This document shows, one piece after another, positions 33,330 through 41,274 of a stretch of 50,252 nt of DNA (positions are counted from its first letter, which is position 1; each line of letters begins with the position of its first letter). The notes under the pieces are model-generated. The model did no database searches. It saw nothing but the letters and a program-made list of their open reading frames with translations, and was not told the DNA's origin. A program made the position numbers and the translations under genes. Location: the IMG/VR virus record IMGVR_UViG_3300033049_000162, positions 1 through 50,252 of that record; one strand, 5' to 3'. The DNA comes from a virus.

Positions 33330-33345
33330 ATCCTAAACAGGTCAT
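33109..33345 (-). CDS. Small CxxC head-module protein
   Basis: 78 residues. The start MTCLGCEKRREWIREQLEAA resembles small Cys-x-x-Cys proteins found in this position in HK97-like head operons. After KKSW the sequence becomes low-complexity, rich in Ser, Asp and Glu. That tail is encoded by the same DNA as the coiled coil in the other frame, so one of the two reading frames may not be used there. Confidence 0.5.
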   Translation of the reverse strand: MTCLGCEKRREWIREQLEAAKKSWRMLVQRNSPQVAGSNDSTESSDSHTKPSDEHTESTADFNRGPEQSVDESSSKPD

Positions 33346-33368
33346 TTTTGATATGCCTCATAAGTAAA

Positions 33369-33650
33369 TTACAGCACCAAAGGCGTGTAATACGGATTAA
33401 GCAAAGCCAATACTGGCTCAGGTAAGAAATTGCCATTGGATGGCATTTCTTTTTCAATACCGCGGTATTTGTCGTAATAACCACACAACAAAAGAATTGC
33501 TCTCTGTTGCACTTTATTTTCAGCATCAAACTTGGTTTTCACATGGTCCTTTACAGCCTGCTCTGATGTATCAAGCAACATCTGTAAATCTTCCTGATCA
33601 AAACCTTCGTCATATCTTAAATGTCGAGCAACATCATTCACTGTCAGCAT
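33369..33650 (-). CDS. Head-tail connector protein (HK97 gp6-like)
   Basis: 93 residues from ATG 33650 (GGAGATAATA before it), overlapping the portal end by 17 bases. MLTVNDVARHLRYDEGFDQE, then a helix ending LLCGYYDKYRG, matches the gp6/DNA-packaging connector family. It forms the first ring beneath the portal. Confidence 0.85.
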   Translation of the reverse strand: MLTVNDVARHLRYDEGFDQEDLQMLLDTSEQAVKDHVKTKFDAENKVQQRAILLLCGYYDKYRGIEKEMPSNGNFLPEPVLALLNPYYTPLVL

Positions 33651-34908
33651 TATTATCTCCTGTAGATTTTCCAGAATTTCCAGCAAATGGATCATCCTTG
33701 GCATCACGTTTAGACAATGCTTCGAGTGAAAAGTTTTGTTGTTGCATATAAACAGAATCACCACCAGCAACAGGGCTGTAATTAAACTGATTTCGAGCTT
33801 CATTTGGGGAAATAATGCCACCCTTGACACCAACAGAATAAAAATTCATTTGTGACATTGAATCCATTCGCAACAATGTTGATAGATCTAGAAAGACTTC
33901 ATAACCTTTAGCTTTTAAATCAAATGCATCATCAAAACAGTTTTCTATGGCTTCGATAGGACTTTGCAAACAACTGTTAAGATATATCCGTTCTAGATCC
34001 TCAACTTTTTGTCCTTGAGGAATACTACCAATAGCAACTTTCCAAGGAGGCACGTTAAATACTGAACAACAAATTTCTGCTGACCATTTATGCTGCTCAA
34101 TCATTTGAGCATCCGCAGCAGGCATTGCCATCGAGATATATTTAACATCTCCACCCATAACAGCAGTTTTACCAACATTTTCACCAGAATAATTCAAATC
34201 CCAAGCCTCTTTAATTTTCTTGGCATCTTCATCATTTATTTTTCCTGGCATTGTCAAAATTCCACCTGGTCGACCATTGTTGGCGAAGAATTTTGCACCA
34301 TATTTTTGAATTGCCACTCCCTGTGTGGCAGATAATCCACAAGCAACTACTGGACTAATACCAACTAAAGGATGGTATAAACAATTCCAACGGTCATGAA
34401 TAATTTCGCTGGCTGGCAAAATAAGAGATTCACCTTGCTTTGCAAGTTTATCTATACCAATTCGATAGAATACATCACCTTCATCACTCACAAGCGGTGT
34501 TACATTATCCGGGTTCAATACAATGAGTTGCTCAATATCCCCTTTAAAATTGCGAAGTTTTAAAACATAAGTATTACCGCGTGTCACCTTAGAAATAATG
34601 TAATATTCAAGGAATTGTTGCATCGTTTGAAAATGATTAGGCTTTTCAAAGAATGGCAGGTTTATATCCTTTGTTTTAACCCACACGCCATTTTCTTTTT
34701 TGCGTAATTCGAGCGGTAATTTTCCAATATCCTTTGAAATTATAGAAATGCATGAAAATACAGCATGAAATTTCAAAATATCTTCATGTTTAAGCTCAAC
34801 ATTCCGCTGCCACGCACCCATGAATGATTCAAGAATTCGCCAACCGCCACTACCACCGGCAACAGGTGACATAGACTTATTGCGAAATATTTTGCTCAAA
34901 AGCCCCAT
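33634..34908 (-). CDS. Portal protein, HK97 type
   Basis: 424 residues. A start with GLLSKIF, then AVFSCISIISKDIGKLPLEL near residue 50, GNTYVLKLRNFKG, and a stem region with NVPPWKVAIG and a following EARNQFN are all portal landmarks. It forms a dodecamer at one vertex, through which DNA is packed and ejected, and docks the terminase. Confidence 0.95.
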   Translation of the reverse strand: MGLLSKIFRNKSMSPVAGGSGGWRILESFMGAWQRNVELKHEDILKFHAVFSCISIISKDIGKLPLELRKKENGVWVKTKDINLPFFEKPNHFQTMQQFLEYYIISKVTRGNTYVLKLRNFKGDIEQLIVLNPDNVTPLVSDEGDVFYRIGIDKLAKQGESLILPASEIIHDRWNCLYHPLVGISPVVACGLSATQGVAIQKYGAKFFANNGRPGGILTMPGKINDEDAKKIKEAWDLNYSGENVGKTAVMGGDVKYISMAMPAADAQMIEQHKWSAEICCSVFNVPPWKVAIGSIPQGQKVEDLERIYLNSCLQSPIEAIENCFDDAFDLKAKGYEVFLDLSTLLRMDSMSQMNFYSVGVKGGIISPNEARNQFNYSPVAGGDSVYMQQQNFSLEALSKRDAKDDPFAGNSGKSTGDNNADSE

Positions 34909-35148
34909 TTACTCACCTTTTTGTGCAGATTTTTTCCCATTTTTGACCTGATCAACAGGATCAACAGGATCAACAGGATCAACAGGATCAACAGGATCAA
35001 CAGGATCAACAGGATCAACAGGTTGATTATCACCAACCAATTCAGCAACTTTCATTTTGATCAAGATATTTGCTTCATAATCTTGCAAATCATGGACACT
35101 ACCCGCTGGACCAGAACATAAATCACTCAAAAACTTAACTTTTGGCAT
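34909..35148 (-). CDS. Small head protein with VDP tandem repeats
   Basis: 79 residues. The N-terminal 42 residues are a compact domain (MPKVKFLSDLCSGPAGSVHD) common in head operons between capsid and portal. The rest is a tandem run of Val-Asp-Pro units followed by a Lys-rich end. The repeat should make an extended, acidic linker. Role in the capsid unknown. Confidence 0.7.
   Translation of the reverse strand: MPKVKFLSDLCSGPAGSVHDLQDYEANILIKMKVAELVGDNQPVDPVDPVDPVDPVDPVDPVDPVDQVKNGKKSAQKGE
34950..35021. repeat. Eight perfect 9-bp tandem repeats
   Basis: GATCAACAG repeated eight times without mismatch (34950-35021), in frame with the small head protein and encoding VDP. Perfect short tandem repeats change length easily by slippage, always in frame here. 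Confidence 0.95.
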
Positions 35149-35162
35149 ATTTTCTACTCAAC

Positions 35163-35187
35163 AAAAAAGCCCCTAAAATTAGGGGCT
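35163..35187 (-). terminator. Terminator-like hairpin after the capsid gene
   Basis: Stem AGCCCCTA-AAAT-TAGGGGCT (35168-35187), with six T following on the minus strand. Confidence 0.8.
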
Positions 35188-35207
35188 TTGGCATTAAAAT
35201 AAACTGT

Positions 35208-36530
35208 TTAGTACTGAATATAACCAGCTGCTTTCCCACGTGGTTTCCAACGGATAAAACGCTCACCACGAATAGCAATCAAATCATCTTGATACGTACT
35301 GATCCACTTTGGAGCTACATCAGTGCCTACGTTAATTGATGCTTCAGAGCTGATCGCAAAATCCACACCGCCATCATCGGCAAGCAAAATTTGTGATGGC
35401 AACACCAGAACAATTTTGTCAGCACATGCAGCAGAAATTTCAACTGGTAACGTTAATAGCTCTTTTGCGCCATTCAAATTCATACCTTCAAAATATTTTT
35501 TGCCTAGCGCATCACGCAATACACTTAACTGAGCAGCACGTGTTTCAGACATCACCCAGCTTGCACCATCCAAGGTAAGTCCTGCATCAAGGACACTTTG
35601 AATTACTGCCAATAAATCTGCTTCAATGGCTGCACCAGAAACACCTGAGCTTGGAATAGCAGCTACACCATTTAAGATAGATGCAGGACTATCTGTGGAT
35701 TCCGCTTTGGTTGGATCAAAAAACTGAGCATCAATAAATGTTGCAGTGGCCTTAAGTAAATCATCCAGTACCAGACCATCAGCTTTAGGATTAGAAAAAC
35801 GCACTAATTCTTCTGAAAGCATAACGATACCAGCAACTTTAGATTTCGTTAATGTCATACTACCAAAGGTAGGATTAGTTACAGGCTTGGTTTTGGCTTC
35901 ACCTACCCAATTGACTGTAGATGCACCTGTTTGAGAAGGCACTTTAATGTTAAATGGCACTCCACGCATACGCCCAGCCAACTTATCTACAGCTGTTTTA
36001 CCACGTAATAATTCAATAAATTCGCCAGATAAAACCTGAAAATCTACCAAAGATGCCCCAAAAGTTGGTTCAGTAGTTGTACCAACTAAAGCTTTTTGAG
36101 TAACTGCATTTTTAATAATTTCTGGTGCATTCCAAGAATCCAGTACTTGAGATGCGGTAACAGCTCCTTTACTTAGTGCTGCAACAGCTTGGGCTTTAAC
36201 TGCAATCGCATAACCAATCCCTTTAGGTAAAGCACTTTCAGTTTTGATTGCTTCTTTACCCTGTGTTGTATCTTTACCTTCTTTTGGATTAGCCCCTACA
36301 ACAGGTGTTGTGGTATCAGCTAATTCATCCTGAGACTTTTTAAGATCCTCAAGACGTTTAAGATTTAAACGCAGATTTTCAAGCTCTGATTCAAACCCCT
36401 TAATGGCTGTTTCATCTTCTCCTTCTGGCGTTTTACCATCTTTCAGACACTTTTCCATGACACCTGTCATTTTCTTTTCAGTATCTTTGATCGTTTCTTT
36501 GATCTTGTCGATATGTTCTTGCAAAGTCAT
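35208..36530 (-). CDS. Major capsid protein, HK97 fold
   Basis: 440 residues. An N-terminal coiled-coil delta (scaffold) domain covers about 1-125 (LQEHIDKIKETIKDTEKKMT) and should be removed by the protease encoded upstream. The mature HK97 fold follows, with SGEFIELLRGKTAVDKLAGR, then NWVGEAKTKPVTNPTF, and the C-terminal FIRWKPRGKAAGY. ATG 36530 overlaps the protease stop (ATGA). Confidence 0.95.
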   Translation of the reverse strand: MTLQEHIDKIKETIKDTEKKMTGVMEKCLKDGKTPEGEDETAIKGFESELENLRLNLKRLEDLKKSQDELADTTTPVVGANPKEGKDTTQGKEAIKTESALPKGIGYAIAVKAQAVAALSKGAVTASQVLDSWNAPEIIKNAVTQKALVGTTTEPTFGASLVDFQVLSGEFIELLRGKTAVDKLAGRMRGVPFNIKVPSQTGASTVNWVGEAKTKPVTNPTFGSMTLTKSKVAGIVMLSEELVRFSNPKADGLVLDDLLKATATFIDAQFFDPTKAESTDSPASILNGVAAIPSSGVSGAAIEADLLAVIQSVLDAGLTLDGASWVMSETRAAQLSVLRDALGKKYFEGMNLNGAKELLTLPVEISAACADKIVLVLPSQILLADDGGVDFAISSEASINVGTDVAPKWISTYQDDLIAIRGERFIRWKPRGKAAGYIQY

Positions 36531-37153
36531 ACGAGTTTTACTCCAGTAGATTTAAACTTAGGTGAATCAAGCAGCTTTACCCCACCCAATTTAGGTACTG
36601 GAGCTGCTGGTTGTTGTGAAACAGGTGATTTACATGGCAAAGATTTTTCTTTGTCATTGTCAGATAACTGTTTTTGTTCAGGATGGCAAAGTGATTTAAT
36701 ACCTGTAATTGTTGCCTCTTGATTGGCTGGAATGGTTACAGCTGAAAGCTCATACCAATCCCATTTAATGAACTTGTAGCCCCAAGTTCCTTGAATATCT
36801 GCCATTTCAAGACCACGAAACCCAATGGATAAACCACGCACTAGACCTGTTTTAATACTGTCCCAAGCCTCTTGTAGTCGTTTTTTTAATTCATCAGATT
36901 CCACATCATCTGGCTTAACAAGTTGAATAACGACCTTTATGCCATCATCAGTGACTTGAGCCTCTGTTACATTTCCAATCGGCTGTCGTTTATCGTGTTG
37001 CCACAGGAATGGCACAGGCAATGTAAATTGCGCACCTTTAGGCTCAACAACATCATCAACACGGTCAGGCGTAGGTGTGGTTGCTATACCCTCAAGCTTC
37101 CACTCGTCATCATTCACTGACTTGACCTCAAGCAAGCTATAAGCAAGCTTCAT
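36527..37153 (-). CDS. Prohead protease (S78, HK97 type)
   Basis: 208 residues from ATG 37153 (AGGAG upstream). Catalytic His53 in FLWQHDKRQPIG and Ser109 in VRGLSIGFRG. The fold up to about residue 150 is the U35/HK97 protease; a Pro/Lys-rich tail follows. It cuts the capsid delta domain and itself during maturation. Placed before the capsid gene as usual. Confidence 0.93.
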   Translation of the reverse strand: MKLAYSLLEVKSVNDDEWKLEGIATTPTPDRVDDVVEPKGAQFTLPVPFLWQHDKRQPIGNVTEAQVTDDGIKVVIQLVKPDDVESDELKKRLQEAWDSIKTGLVRGLSIGFRGLEMADIQGTWGYKFIKWDWYELSAVTIPANQEATITGIKSLCHPEQKQLSDNDKEKSLPCKSPVSQQPAAPVPKLGGVKLLDSPKFKSTGVKLV

Positions 37154-37163
37154 TGTTTTTCTC

Positions 37164-37346
37164 CTAATTTTTACTACGCTGTAAGCCTGCTTTGAGTGAA
37201 TCCAACTTTTCACAAGCCAAAAAAAATCGCTCATCAATGTGAGCGACCTCTTGTTCTGATTTGCCTGAGGTTGTACAGGCTCCCAAATGGGAAATTTCAT
37301 GTTGAAGATGAATCATCTCCAATTTTATTCTTTCATTTCGTGTCAT
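37164..37346 (-). CDS. Small coiled-coil protein between terminase and protease
   Basis: 60 residues, overlapping the terminase stop by four bases. Predicted helical (RIKLEMIHLQHEISHLGACT). A small ORF is common here in head operons; function unknown. Confidence 0.6.
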   Translation of the reverse strand: MTRNERIKLEMIHLQHEISHLGACTTSGKSEQEVAHIDERFFLACEKLDSLKAGLQRSKN

Positions 37347-39034
37347 AAAAAATACACTCCAAAACTTTGACTTGCTGGTTCTGGGTTTAGGGACATCAAA
37401 GCTGTGGCATTTAAACTTGCAATGAATGGATCTATTTTAGCTTTACCACTTTCTTGCTTAGTCACCAGCAAATTATTTCCGCTGACTTTACAACGCACAT
37501 TACCCACTACCCAATTCATCATGGGCTGACCTGCATGCAAAAACTTTCCTTCCGCTATTTTCCGCTCAAGTGTTATCGTTGGTGCAGACAGCTTCCATCC
37601 CTGCTGAATACCAATCAATAATTCAAAAGGAATACCCGATTCCAACAAACCATCTTGTAATGATGGCATTCCTTCTTTATCTAAGCCTATTGCAAACTTT
37701 TCAGGAAACTTCCCTGCATCATATATTTTTTTGAGAATCCCCCCAGCTTGCTTAACATCATCACCAATTTTCTCGACGATAACCAAGTCACCTTGTTTAG
37801 CAAAATCTTGCAATGCTGGTGCGATTTCTTTACGACGATCTAGAGCAATTGGATGAACCCAGGCACGATTCCAGCCATACCATATCGATGAATCTTTTTT
37901 GTCACGCCCGATCAAAGCCATACCGAACAAATCATCCAACCCACCACCATCTAACCCACCAACAATGACATCACACAGATCAATTAACTTTTCAATATTT
38001 AACCGATCTTTATATTCTGCCATCTGCCAGAAATCAGCACCTGACCACCGATTAGCGCGGAGCATCATGCCAATTTCTACATTCAAATGCTTAGCAAGAA
38101 AGTCGCGCTTTTCTGTTTCACCCGCATCAACCGCTTTTTGAAACTCAGTTACTAGATAATCAAGATCAACAGAAGCTCCAAGATTCGGATTGGTAATATA
38201 AAAATTCTCAGGTAACAAATGCAGATCATTTTCTAAATATTCTTTCGGGAATTCAAACAACAATGGCAAGAATGTTGGATCAATTTTCGTTCCATCTCGC
38301 ACATCACGGCTATAGTCTAATAATTGTTTAAATACACCCTGTGGCTGTTCATCTGACATTGTTGAAAGATAAATTACGCAACCTTCAGGTCTACTAACTA
38401 GACCACCTTTTGCTTCACGAAACATTGATGCTGCTTTTGGCCGTTTACCAAAAATCCAAACCTCATCAAACAAAATCCATGACGCTTTTTTACCTGCCGA
38501 TGCATCACTATCTGCTGCAACGACCTTAAGAACAGCGTGAGTGCCAAGATGCGTGACCGTTTTTGTATGCTCAGACACATTCATCATGCCACGCAGCTCT
38601 TCATCTTCACGAATGAAGTCACGGATCGGATTAAATGAATTGTCTGCAACTTCCTTTGTCGGAGCAATAATAATCAGCTCGGCAGAATTTCGAGAATTCA
38701 GTAACAAAGCAGTCAGCATGATGCCTGCCGCAATCGTTGATTTCGTATTTTTCTTTGAAATGAGCAAGAAAAATTCACGAATCAAACGCTTTTTTAGTAC
38801 TGGATCATAAGCGCCAAAAATCACGCGAACAAACCCTAGCACCCAATCTAATGTGACATCACCCATTTTTGGGCTACCCATCACATCAACTAGAATTAAA
38901 TCTTTAAAAATTCGTTCAGCAATATCAGCAACATGAGGAAATAATGGCTCACATGGCAACAAACTACGCTTTTCCACAATTCGCAACGCCCAGTCTGGGC
39001 ATGCTGTTGTCCAAACTGGAGGCATTACGGTCAT
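37343..39034 (-). CDS. terL: Terminase large subunit
   Basis: 563 residues. The ATPase has Walker A-like SKKNTKST at 93-100 and Walker B ILFDE at 187-191 (SWILFDEVWIFG). The RNase H-like nuclease begins near residue 355 with DVIVGGLDGGGLDDLFG. It pumps DNA into the prohead and cuts it at genome ends. Directly follows terS; HK97-like family, so cos cutting is likely. Confidence 0.95.
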   Translation of the reverse strand: MTVMPPVWTTACPDWALRIVEKRSLLPCEPLFPHVADIAERIFKDLILVDVMGSPKMGDVTLDWVLGFVRVIFGAYDPVLKKRLIREFFLLISKKNTKSTIAAGIMLTALLLNSRNSAELIIIAPTKEVADNSFNPIRDFIREDEELRGMMNVSEHTKTVTHLGTHAVLKVVAADSDASAGKKASWILFDEVWIFGKRPKAASMFREAKGGLVSRPEGCVIYLSTMSDEQPQGVFKQLLDYSRDVRDGTKIDPTFLPLLFEFPKEYLENDLHLLPENFYITNPNLGASVDLDYLVTEFQKAVDAGETEKRDFLAKHLNVEIGMMLRANRWSGADFWQMAEYKDRLNIEKLIDLCDVIVGGLDGGGLDDLFGMALIGRDKKDSSIWYGWNRAWVHPIALDRRKEIAPALQDFAKQGDLVIVEKIGDDVKQAGGILKKIYDAGKFPEKFAIGLDKEGMPSLQDGLLESGIPFELLIGIQQGWKLSAPTITLERKIAEGKFLHAGQPMMNWVVGNVRCKVSGNNLLVTKQESGKAKIDPFIASLNATALMSLNPEPASQSFGVYFL

Positions 39035-39484
39035 TTAATTTCTCAACTGATTTTCTAATGTTGCAAACTTACCTGCTTTCGCAGCTTCTTGAGCATCATT
39101 TTCCTTTTGCTCTTTCTTGCCTTTTTCTGCAATTTTACCTGTTTCATATGGCAGCGCTGCTTTGGCTGCTTCAATACGTATCTTGCGATCAATTGCAGGA
39201 TTCTTATAAATATATTGCAAAAACTCTAACGAACTGTTTATATTCTCCATGTCCTTAGATTCTGCATTTATTGCAGCTTGACCAAGTGGCATATGAGCAA
39301 TACCCCCGCCCCCCCTTAAATTCAAGCTCGCCAGATATGCAACTACCTCGGGATTTTCAGCTAACTGACTTCCACGACTAGCCGCTGACCCTTTTGAATA
39401 GCCAGCCAACTCAGCTGCTTCCTTATTTGACTTGCCCTGCATTTTCGCCTGGGCAAAAGCTTTCATCTTTTCAGTTAAAGCCAT
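39035..39484 (-). CDS. terS: Terminase small subunit
   Basis: 149 residues from ATG 39484 (GAGGTG upstream). An N-terminal helix-turn-helix (MQGKSNKEAAELAGYSKGSA) at about 15-34 recognises the packaging site; a helical oligomer core and an Ala/Lys-rich C-terminus follow. It would bind repeated sequence in the region just upstream (39500-39750). Confidence 0.88.
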   Translation of the reverse strand: MALTEKMKAFAQAKMQGKSNKEAAELAGYSKGSAASRGSQLAENPEVVAYLASLNLRGGGGIAHMPLGQAAINAESKDMENINSSLEFLQYIYKNPAIDRKIRIEAAKAALPYETGKIAEKGKKEQKENDAQEAAKAGKFATLENQLRN

Positions 39485-39574
39485 ATTCACCTCAAAACGT
39501 CAAAAAATTAAGATATTTATCTGATTTTCAAAAAAGTTTATTTACTTTTTCCTCAAATGAGATTTTTTTTATAA

Positions 39575-39738
39575 ATGAGAGAGGCGGCGGTGTCCGCTGG
39601 TAGTACCTTAAAAATTTTTTGATACCCCCCACCGAGCTTTTTTATGCACCATTTTGGTGCAATATCTATTTTATTAAAATGTTCCACGAATATCTTAATA
39701 AAATAGATATTAAGGGCTTGTTCCACGGAAAAGCCCTG
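39575..39738. other. Candidate cos/packaging region with three hairpins
   Basis: Between terS and the next gene. The G+C-rich GAGGCGGCGGTGTCCGC (39581-39597) recalls lambda cosN. Then come hairpin TGCACC/GGTGCA (39645-39661), a perfect 17-bp inverted repeat (39661-39677 with 39695-39711) with GTTCCACG in its loop, and stem AGGGCTT/AAGCCCT (39713-39737) with GTTCCACG again in its loop. Location just upstream of terS is where lambda-like phages keep cos. Structure is seen; cos function is inferred. Confidence 0.5.
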
Positions 39739-39770
39739 TCAATATTTAATTAACTACACTTGGATTTTTA

Positions 39771-39926
39771 TTAAAGTTGTTGATGCTGAAGCTTCCAAGC
39801 CATATGGACCATCTGGACAGCAAGTAATCGGTAGATGTCACCATCTTTCAAGAATAATGCATCACCATGTTTGTAGCGCATATTTGTATAGAAATACTGG
39901 CTTTCAAACCACTCTTCAAATGTCAT
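39771..39926 (-). CDS. Small hypothetical protein
   Basis: 51 residues, ATG 39926 overlapping the HNH stop (ATGA), so translated with it. MTFEEWFESQYFY is an opening I associate with small phage proteins near terminase. Aromatic-rich, no motif. Function unknown. Confidence 0.6.
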   Translation of the reverse strand: MTFEEWFESQYFYTNMRYKHGDALFLKDGDIYRLLAVQMVHMAWKLQHQQL

Positions 39927-40237
39927 CGTATCATCATCCCTGCTTTGCTTTCTTCAGCTGACTTTTCGTCATGACAAACTTTGCAAAGTGACTGAAGATT
40001 ATCTAAATCATCAGTACCACCTTGCGCCTTATTCACAATGTGATCACACTCAAGATCCATCGTAATGCGACCACATCGGCAGCATATCCATTGATCACGC
40101 TCATGGACCTGTTGTTTAATTCTGCGCCATGGTCTACCGCCACGACCTTGCCCATAGTTTTCTTGTTTGGGCAAGGTCGCCTGATTACTTTTTAAGGATG
40201 GCAGCGAGCTACCCAGCTTTGCTAATCGTTGTGTCAT
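39923..40237 (-). CDS. HNH endonuclease next to terminase
   Basis: 104 residues from ATG 40237. Full HNH core: CCRCGRI, LECDHIV, NLQSLCKVCHDEKS, with two Cys pairs for zinc. HNH proteins beside terminase (HK97 gp74 type) take part in DNA cleavage and packaging. TGATG overlap with the preceding gene. Confidence 0.9.
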   Translation of the reverse strand: MTQRLAKLGSSLPSLKSNQATLPKQENYGQGRGGRPWRRIKQQVHERDQWICCRCGRITMDLECDHIVNKAQGGTDDLDNLQSLCKVCHDEKSAEESKAGMMIR

Positions 40238-40596
40238 CACTTCACCGTATACAGTGTTCCAAGCACCGCCTTTGGAATTGGATTTAATATATTTAATTCA
40301 ATATTGCCCTGAACTCGTTGATAGCAACCGTCACATAAAGCTTGCCAATTATTAATATCCCAAAATAATACTTGGCTGGTCCCAGGTGACTGTATATGCG
40401 CAACATGTTCTGCAATGTTTTTATATTTACGTTTTGCACAATCTTGGCAAACAGGATTTACAAGCAAATATTCTGAACATGCTTTTTTCCAAAGCTTACT
40501 CTTATCAGTTTGAATTTTCTCTTTAGCACGTTGTTGTTGCTCAACATTTTGTTCATGTTGCTCCCAGAAATCCTCCCGCTTTTTTTTGGAAGACAT
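40237..40596 (-). CDS. Second HNH-like zinc protein
   Basis: 119 residues. Contains VNPVCQDCAKR, then AEHVAHI, then NNWQALCDGCYQR: the zinc pairs and first His of an HNH fold, but the last His-containing element reads CDGCYQ. It may be an active variant or a structural partner of the HNH protein that follows. First gene after the late terminators. Confidence 0.75.
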   Translation of the reverse strand: MSSKKKREDFWEQHEQNVEQQQRAKEKIQTDKSKLWKKACSEYLLVNPVCQDCAKRKYKNIAEHVAHIQSPGTSQVLFWDINNWQALCDGCYQRVQGNIELNILNPIPKAVLGTLYTVK

Positions 40597-40629
40597 ATGA
40601 ATTCACCTATCAAATGATTATCCACAATA

Positions 40630-40671
40630 AAAAAAACCTGTATGTTTGCACGGTTCACACAAACATACAGG
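40630..40671 (-). terminator. Strong terminator at the start of the late operon
   Basis: Perfect 12-bp stem CCTGTATGTTTG/CAAACATACAGG (40637-40648 with 40660-40671), eight T following on the minus strand. Second of two tandem terminators downstream of the late promoter candidate. Confidence 0.85.
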
Positions 40672-40673
40672 CA

Positions 40674-40698
40674 TAAAAAAACCATCTTTTCAGATGGT
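40674..40698 (-). terminator. First tandem terminator behind the late promoter
   Basis: Stem ACCATCT-TTTC-AGATGGT (40681-40698), with seven T following on the minus strand. With the hairpin at 40630-40671 it resembles lambda tR', which Q overrides. Confidence 0.8.
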
Positions 40699-40759
40699 TA
40701 GCTAAGATAAGCCTCAGTGTTTCAACTACAGCACTAAATACAGTTATCCATTGTGGTAA

Positions 40760-40788
40760 AAATTAACTTAAATTTGGTTTTTTGTCAA
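40760..40788 (-). promoter_or_regulatory. Candidate late promoter (pR'-like)
   Basis: Perfect TTGACA (40788-40783), 17-base spacer, TAATTT (40765-40760) on the minus strand. It lies directly after the Q-like gene and about 60 bases before tandem terminators, as in lambda. The weak -10 box lowers confidence. Confidence 0.55.
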
Positions 40789-40797
40789 TTGCAAAGT

Positions 40798-41271
40798 TTA
40801 CTTAATTTTATAAATCTGAAAAATAATCTTGTCCTCTCCTTCAGCCAATTGCTCATTCAAGTCTACAAGTACAAATGCAATATGGTGATTCAAATGATTA
40901 CGAACTACTGTTCTACTCCAACCACAAATTATTCCCCGATTTCTTTCAGTTGAAGTGTAATTCGCAGGTACCAAACAGAATTCAGTCAAAGCAACAAGAA
41001 CAACAGCATATTGATAGTCAATATCTAAATCAGCATCAAGAAATCTTTGACGATATTTTGAGATCAATATTTTGCTGAATTTTTCAACATTTTGATTTGT
41101 ATTTGCTCCAAAATATTTTAAACGAATCAAGTTATCTTGAAGTTGAGATAATTTCGCATAGCTCATTGCAAGCAATACATCTTGTGCAGTGAGTTGTTGC
41201 ACACCTCCATCAATCCGATCTGCTTCATAATTAATTGTTCTTGGATTTAATAACCGTAAAAACTTTTCCAT
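40798..41271 (-). CDS. Putative Q-type late antiterminator
   Basis: 157 residues, last gene before the late promoter candidate and tandem terminators, which is exactly the Q position. The N-terminus (MEKFLRLLNPRTINYEADRI) and basic, helical middle fit phage antitermination proteins in general terms, but I recognise no defining zinc motif. The assignment rests mainly on location. Confidence 0.5.
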   Translation of the reverse strand: MEKFLRLLNPRTINYEADRIDGGVQQLTAQDVLLAMSYAKLSQLQDNLIRLKYFGANTNQNVEKFSKILISKYRQRFLDADLDIDYQYAVVLVALTEFCLVPANYTSTERNRGIICGWSRTVVRNHLNHHIAFVLVDLNEQLAEGEDKIIFQIYKIK

Positions 41272-41274
41272 AAT

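Noticed and set aside
34950-35021. Short regular repeats suggestive of a CRISPR array
   Set aside because: The 9-bp units follow each other without spacers and are in frame in a head gene; it is a coding minisatellite.
38541-39258. Plus-strand frames opposite terminase genes
   Set aside because: Antisense to terL/terS, whose motifs are intact.
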